Positions 40,490-41,614 of a stretch of 41,614 bases of DNA are shown here, piece by piece. The DNA comes from Streptomyces albiflavescens (GTDB lineage: Bacteria > Actinomycetota > Actinomycetes > Streptomycetales > Streptomycetaceae). The position numbers were made by a program, and so were the translations under genes. Below the pieces are notes generated by a model. It was not told the origin of the DNA. It worked only from the letters and a program-made list of their open reading frames with translations, and ran no database searches. The DNA lies in the NCBI RefSeq assembly GCF_014645835.1, contig NZ_BMMM01000004.1:429600-471213 (forward strand), given 5' to 3'. Within the stretch, counting starts at the first letter, position 1; every line of letters begins with the position of its first letter.

Positions 40490-41488
40490 ATGGCAACCCG
40501 TGCCGTCGCCCGTCGTCAGTCCGCCACCGGCGAGACCGCCGACGCGGCACGCAGTGTTCGCGTCGTAGGCGGCGAGATCGCCGACCGCGACCTGGTCGGC
40601 ATGTACCTCGACGAGATCGCGCGTACGCCACTGCTCGACGCCGCCAAGGAAGTCGAGCTGTCCCAGATCATCGAGGCGGGTGTGTTCGCGCGGCAGATCC
40701 TCGACGGTGAGGAAGAGGCCCGGGCGGACGCGTCCCGCGAGGAGCTCGAGGCGCTGGTCGCCGAGAGCGAGCGGGCGAAGGACATCTTCATCCGCTCGAA
40801 CCTGCGGCTGGTCGTGGCTGTCGCGCGGCGCTACCCGCGCAGCGGCCTGCCCCTGCTCGACCTGATCCAGGAGGGGAACGCGGGCCTGGTCCGCGCGGTC
40901 GAGAAGTTCGACTACCGCAAGGGTTTCAAGTTCTCGACGTACGCGACGTGGTGGATCCGCCAGGCCATCACCCGCTCCATCGCCGACCAGTCGCGCACGA
41001 TCCGCCTCCCCGTCCACCTGGTCGAGGAGCTGGGCCGGATCCGGCGCGTGCAGCGCGAGTTCAACCGTGAGCACGGGCGCGAGCCGGAGCACGCGGAGAT
41101 CGCCACCGAGCTGGGTTCGACGCCGGAGCGCGTGAGTGACGTCCTGGACTGGGCCCGCGACCCGGTCTCGCTGAACATGGCGGTGGACGACGAGGGCGAG
41201 ACCCAGTTCGGCGACCTGCTGGAGGACACCTCCGCGGTATCGCCCGAGCAGTCCGTCATGACCCTCCTGCGCAGCGAGGAGCTGGACGGCCTGATCGGCC
41301 GCCTCGACCAGCGCACGGCCTCCATCATCAAGATGCGGTACGGCATCGAGGACGGCCGGGAGCGCACGCTCACGGAGGTCGGCAAGGAACACGGTCTCAC
41401 CCGCGAGCGGATCCGTCAGATCGAGAAGCACGCGCTTCTGGAGCTGAAGAAGCTGGCCCGCGACACGGGGTTCGACGCGGCGGCGTAA
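40490..41488 (+). CDS. hrdD: RNA polymerase principal-like sigma factor HrdD
   Basis: The product has 332 aa. It is a group-2 sigma-70 protein, dispensable but highly conserved in Streptomyces. Regions seen: 1.2 (DLVGMYLDEIARTPLLDAAK), 2 (LRLVVAVARRYPRSGLPLLD; FKFSTYATWWIRQAITRSIA), 3 (PVHLVEELGRIRRVQREFNR) and 4 (GRERTLTEVGKEHGLTRERI, then RQIEKHALLELKKL). The N-terminus MATRAVARRQSATGETAD is, from memory, the same as in S. coelicolor HrdD. ATG at 40490 was chosen (upstream GGGAG). Controlled at least partly by the SigR promoter above. Confidence 0.97.
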   Translation: MATRAVARRQSATGETADAARSVRVVGGEIADRDLVGMYLDEIARTPLLDAAKEVELSQIIEAGVFARQILDGEEEARADASREELEALVAESERAKDIFIRSNLRLVVAVARRYPRSGLPLLDLIQEGNAGLVRAVEKFDYRKGFKFSTYATWWIRQAITRSIADQSRTIRLPVHLVEELGRIRRVQREFNREHGREPEHAEIATELGSTPERVSDVLDWARDPVSLNMAVDDEGETQFGDLLEDTSAVSPEQSVMTLLRSEELDGLIGRLDQRTASIIKMRYGIEDGRERTLTEVGKEHGLTRERIRQIEKHALLELKKLARDTGFDAAA

Positions 41489-41492
41489 GGCT

Positions 41493-41522
41493 CGTACGGG
41501 TCCGCCCCGCGCGGACCGTACG
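41493..41522 (+). terminator. Terminator after hrdD
   Basis: GGTCCGC pairs with GCGGACC over a 5-base loop (41499-41517), and the flanking CGTAC/GTACG extends the stem with one bulged G. It lies directly after the hrdD stop. The final ~90 bases hold nothing I recognise. Confidence 0.7.
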
Positions 41523-41614
41523 GACCCGCGGGCCACGGTGGCCACAAGTCGACCAGACATGGCCATGTAAACCCGCTTCAACCTGCTGGGCTCTGGGCAC
41601 AAGACTTCAGAGCC

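Overview
The window is high-GC DNA from a Streptomyces-type actinomycete. The evidence is strong third-position GC bias, GTG starts, GGAG ribosome sites, two TTA (bldA-type) leucine codons, and an intact sigma factor at the right edge that I recognise as HrdD, preceded by a textbook SigR-type promoter. No tRNA, rRNA or CRISPR array was seen.

Layout. (1) 1-3.4 kb: the 3' end of a molybdopterin-binding oxidoreductase subunit (PaoC/xanthine dehydrogenase family), an XdhC-type maturation factor and a Dps ferritin. (2) 3.5-11.6 kb: a decaying, insertion-scarred accessory region. Intact genes are two MarR regulators, a hemerythrin-domain protein, a SnoaL-like protein, a cupin and WrbA. Between them lie remnants of IS3-, IS701- and ISAzo13-type transposases, two SDR fragments, an acyl-CoA-dehydrogenase-like N-terminus and a MarR C-terminus. 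Several remnants have an intact relative elsewhere in the window. (3) 11.6-18.8 kb: two SDRs, then a probable transcription unit of aldehyde dehydrogenase, MFS exporter, SDR and an XRE/MmyB-type regulator, closed by a 17-bp-stem terminator. (4) 18.9-24.5 kb, minus strand: TRZ/ATZ-type amidohydrolase, acyl-CoA-dehydrogenase-like flavoprotein, alpha/beta hydrolase and an LtrA membrane protein. (5) 25.3-29.0 kb: a complete three-gene PaoABC-like molybdenum hydroxylase operon whose last gene is a gap-free collinear relative (about 91% protein identity) of the gene at the left edge. (6) 29.1-38.0 kb: AraC, SDR, TetR, a fused double-IclR regulator, a secreted M6-type metalloprotease, TetR and a 14-TM MFS pump. 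(7) 38.1-41.6 kb: a palindromic MITE-like element, MarR with a divergent extradiol-dioxygenase (DODA) gene, a GNAT acetyltransferase and hrdD. This end looks like chromosomal core.

How the genes fit together. The repeated theme is oxidation of aldehydes, alcohols and possibly aromatic compounds: molybdenum hydroxylase with XdhC, aldehyde dehydrogenase, several SDRs, a flavin monooxygenase-like protein, quinone reductase WrbA, cupin and extradiol dioxygenase. Many small-molecule-sensing repressors (MarR, TetR, AraC, IclR, XRE) accompany it. No complete pathway or substrate can be assigned from sequence alone.

The points most worth a second look are: the kilobase direct repeats that bracket about 27 kb; a MarR operator word (GTTGAAATTTCAGC) shared between a live repressor and a dead divergent SDR/flavoprotein pair; the three wrbA-upstream palindromes beside a truncated MarR; the IS end that supplies the stop codon of the hemerythrin gene; and the 169-bp palindromic element that supplies the stop codon of a MarR gene.
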